A stretch of DNA of 21,774 nt from a virus. Shown here piece by piece: positions 20,439-21,774 of this stretch. Location of the stretch: IMG/VR virus record IMGVR_UViG_3300018984_000011, positions 1 to 21,774 of that record. One strand, 5' to 3'. A program made the position numbers and the translations under genes. The notes under the pieces are model-generated. The model made no database searches. It was not told the origin of the DNA and was given only the letters and a program-made list of their open reading frames with translations. Numbering within the stretch: the stretch's first letter is position 1; every line of letters begins with the position of its first letter.

Positions 20439-21774
20439 GCGACGGCCCCAGAGGGCGACCACGGCTGGGGCGTGAGGCGCTGGTAGGAGCCCTCGAAGGT
20501 CATGGGGAACCCTGTGATGGGCCCGCGGCGGTTCTTGGCGACCTTGATGCCCATGAGATCGGGCTTGTCCCCCTGGAGGTCGCGGTGGAGGAGGATCACG
20601 TTGTCGGAGTCCTGCTCGACGGCGCCGGACTCGCGGATGTCGGACAGGACGGGCTCGCGGTTCGCCTTCTCCATGTCGCGGTTGAGCTGGGCGAGAACGA
20701 TGAGGGGCACGCCGAGTTCGAGCGCGGTGAGCTTGAGGGTCCGCATCATGGCGGCGACCTGCTGTTCGCGGTTCGCTTTGCTGCGGTCGGCTGCGGCGGG
20801 GGTGATGAGCTGGAGGTAGTCGACGACCCAGAGGGCGCAGCCGGTGGGCCGGCGGAGTGCGCGTCGGATGTCGGATCGGATCATGGCGACGGTGGCGTGG
20901 GTTCGGCGCGGGATGACGAACGCGCTGTCGCGGAGGGCTTCGGCGGCGCGGGAGACGGCGGCCCATTCGCGTTCGGTGAGGGGTTCTTTGGGGGCGCGGA
21001 TGAGCCGGCCATAGTCGACGCGGGCGAGGTTCGCGTAGGCCCGGTAGAGGAGGTCTTGGGAGTGCATCTCGAGGCTGGTGTAGCCGACGCCGGCGCCGGT
21101 GGCTGCGACGTTGAGTGCGATTTGGAGGCCGACGACGGTCTTCCCGACTGCGGTTCGGGCGGCGATGGTGGTGACGGAGCCGGGTGGGAGGCCGCCGTTG
21201 AGGATGCGGTCGAGTTCGGTGAGGCCGGTGGGGATGCCGGGGGTGTGGCCGTGTTGGAGTGCTTCGAGGGTGGCGTCGATGTCTTCGCCGATGTTGACGG
21301 ACTGGTCGGGGTCGTGTCCGTCGGCGACTTCGGTGACGGTGCGTTGTGCGGCGTCGACGAGGTCGTTGGGGTCGCCGCCTTCAGCTGACCAGCCGAGTTC
21401 GGTGATGCGGGTGCCTGCGGCGATGAGCTTCCGCTGGATGGCGCGGTCGCGGATGATCCGGGCGTAGTGGGTGGCGCTGGCTGGGGATGGGACGGCGGCG
21501 ACGAGCTCGTGCAGGTAGGGGTGGCCGCCGGCCTTGGCGAGGTCGCCTGTGTTGCGGAGGTAGGCGGCTGCGGTGACGGCGTCGACGGCGTGGCCGCGTT
21601 CGGTGAGCTGGGTGATGGCGTGCCAGATGAGTTCGTGTCCGGGGCGGTAGAAGTCGCTGGCGGTGATGCCGGTGTCGAGGACGTCGGCGACGGCGTAGGG
21701 GGCGAGGAGGCATGCGCCGAGGACGGACTGTTCGGCGAGGTGGTCGTGGGGTGGGGTGCGGGGGGCGGGGTGGT
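20435..21774 (-). CDS. dnaB: Replicative DNA helicase, DnaB type (5' end cut by the window edge)
   Basis: Unwinds DNA ahead of the phage replication fork as a hexameric ring. 446 codons plus a stop are present; the start lies beyond the right edge. The first visible residues (HDHLAEQSVLGACLLAPYAV) begin the helical N-terminal domain, so little is missing. The RecA-like domain has Walker A AARTAVGKT (coded at 21137-21163), Walker B LWVVDYLQL (near 20807-20830), and the loop with LIVLAQLNRDMEK and RESGAVEQDSDNVILLHRD that contains the usual Gln and Arg residues. No polymerase or primase is visible in this window. The stop overlaps the next start as GTGA. Confidence 0.95.
   Translation of the reverse strand, partial: HPAPRTPPHDHLAEQSVLGACLLAPYAVADVLDTGITASDFYRPGHELIWHAITQLTERGHAVDAVTAAAYLRNTGDLAKAGGHPYLHELVAAVPSPASATHYARIIRDRAIQRKLIAAGTRITELGWSAEGGDPNDLVDAAQRTVTEVADGHDPDQSVNIGEDIDATLEALQHGHTPGIPTGLTELDRILNGGLPPGSVTTIAARTAVGKTVVGLQIALNVAATGAGVGYTSLEMHSQDLLYRAYANLARVDYGRLIRAPKEPLTEREWAAVSRAAEALRDSAFVIPRRTHATVAMIRSDIRRALRRPTGCALWVVDYLQLITPAAADRSKANREQQVAAMMRTLKLTALELGVPLIVLAQLNRDMEKANREPVLSDIRESGAVEQDSDNVILLHRDLQGDKPDLMGIKVAKNRRGPITGFPMTFEGSYQRLTPQPWSPSGAVA

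Noticed and set aside
20250-20966. 238-codon minus-strand frame overlapping dnaB
   Set aside because: Only the last 62 codons, after the GTG at 20438, look like protein; the rest is a frame shadow of dnaB.
20408-21388. 326-codon plus-strand open frame rich in Gly, Asp and Val
   Set aside because: It lies opposite dnaB, whose Walker motifs are intact; composition reflects complement of C-ending codons.
1-21774. CRISPR array, tRNA or rRNA genes, insertion sequences, integrase or attachment site
   Set aside because: Reading both strands I found no regularly spaced repeats, no cloverleaf-like segment and no transposase or integrase motif; repeats present are only the short pairs listed.

Overview
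The window is a stretch of a tailed-phage genome (or prophage) from a high-GC host. The gene set is that of a siphovirus of actinobacteria: an SPP1 gp6-like portal, a MuF-like protein, a coiled-coil scaffold, a lambda gpE-like major capsid protein, a frameshifted pair of tail assembly chaperones and a long tape measure. GTG and TTG starts are common and most genes overlap by 1-4 bases. Every gene I can support lies on the minus strand, so transcription runs from high to low coordinates. Both ends cut through genes: dnaB at the right edge and the tape measure at the left. No integrase, repressor, lysis gene, tRNA or CRISPR array is visible.

Right part (21774 to 16877): a truncated DnaB-type replicative helicase is followed by a tightly coupled chain of thirteen small genes, several with Cys/His zinc-knuckle patterns and two encoding small membrane proteins. 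Most have no function I can name. Next come a 291-residue protein with two zinc sites, a protein with two winged-HTH-like modules, a T5orf172/GIY-YIG-like protein and an HNH endonuclease.

Middle (14356 to 14122): an intergenic region holds two different pairs of direct repeats and a perfect dyad. The GC skew of the plus strand reverses here although gene direction does not. This is the best candidate in the window for a cos site (genome ends) or a replication landmark.

Left part (14121 to 1): the morphogenesis module in canonical order: small and large terminase, portal, MuF-like protein, scaffold, decoration protein, major capsid protein, head-tail connector, stopper, tail completion protein, tail terminator, major tail protein, tail assembly chaperones joined by a -1 frameshift at a C CCT TTC slippery site, and the tape measure protein. 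A strong hairpin separates the major tail protein from the chaperones and probably lowers chaperone expression relative to the tube protein.

I do not see a convincing new defence or regulatory system. The items most worth a second look are the skew switch with its repeats, an intrinsic terminator that points against the direction of all genes, the nuclease/HTH cluster next to the terminase, and the uncharacterised small-gene cassette.
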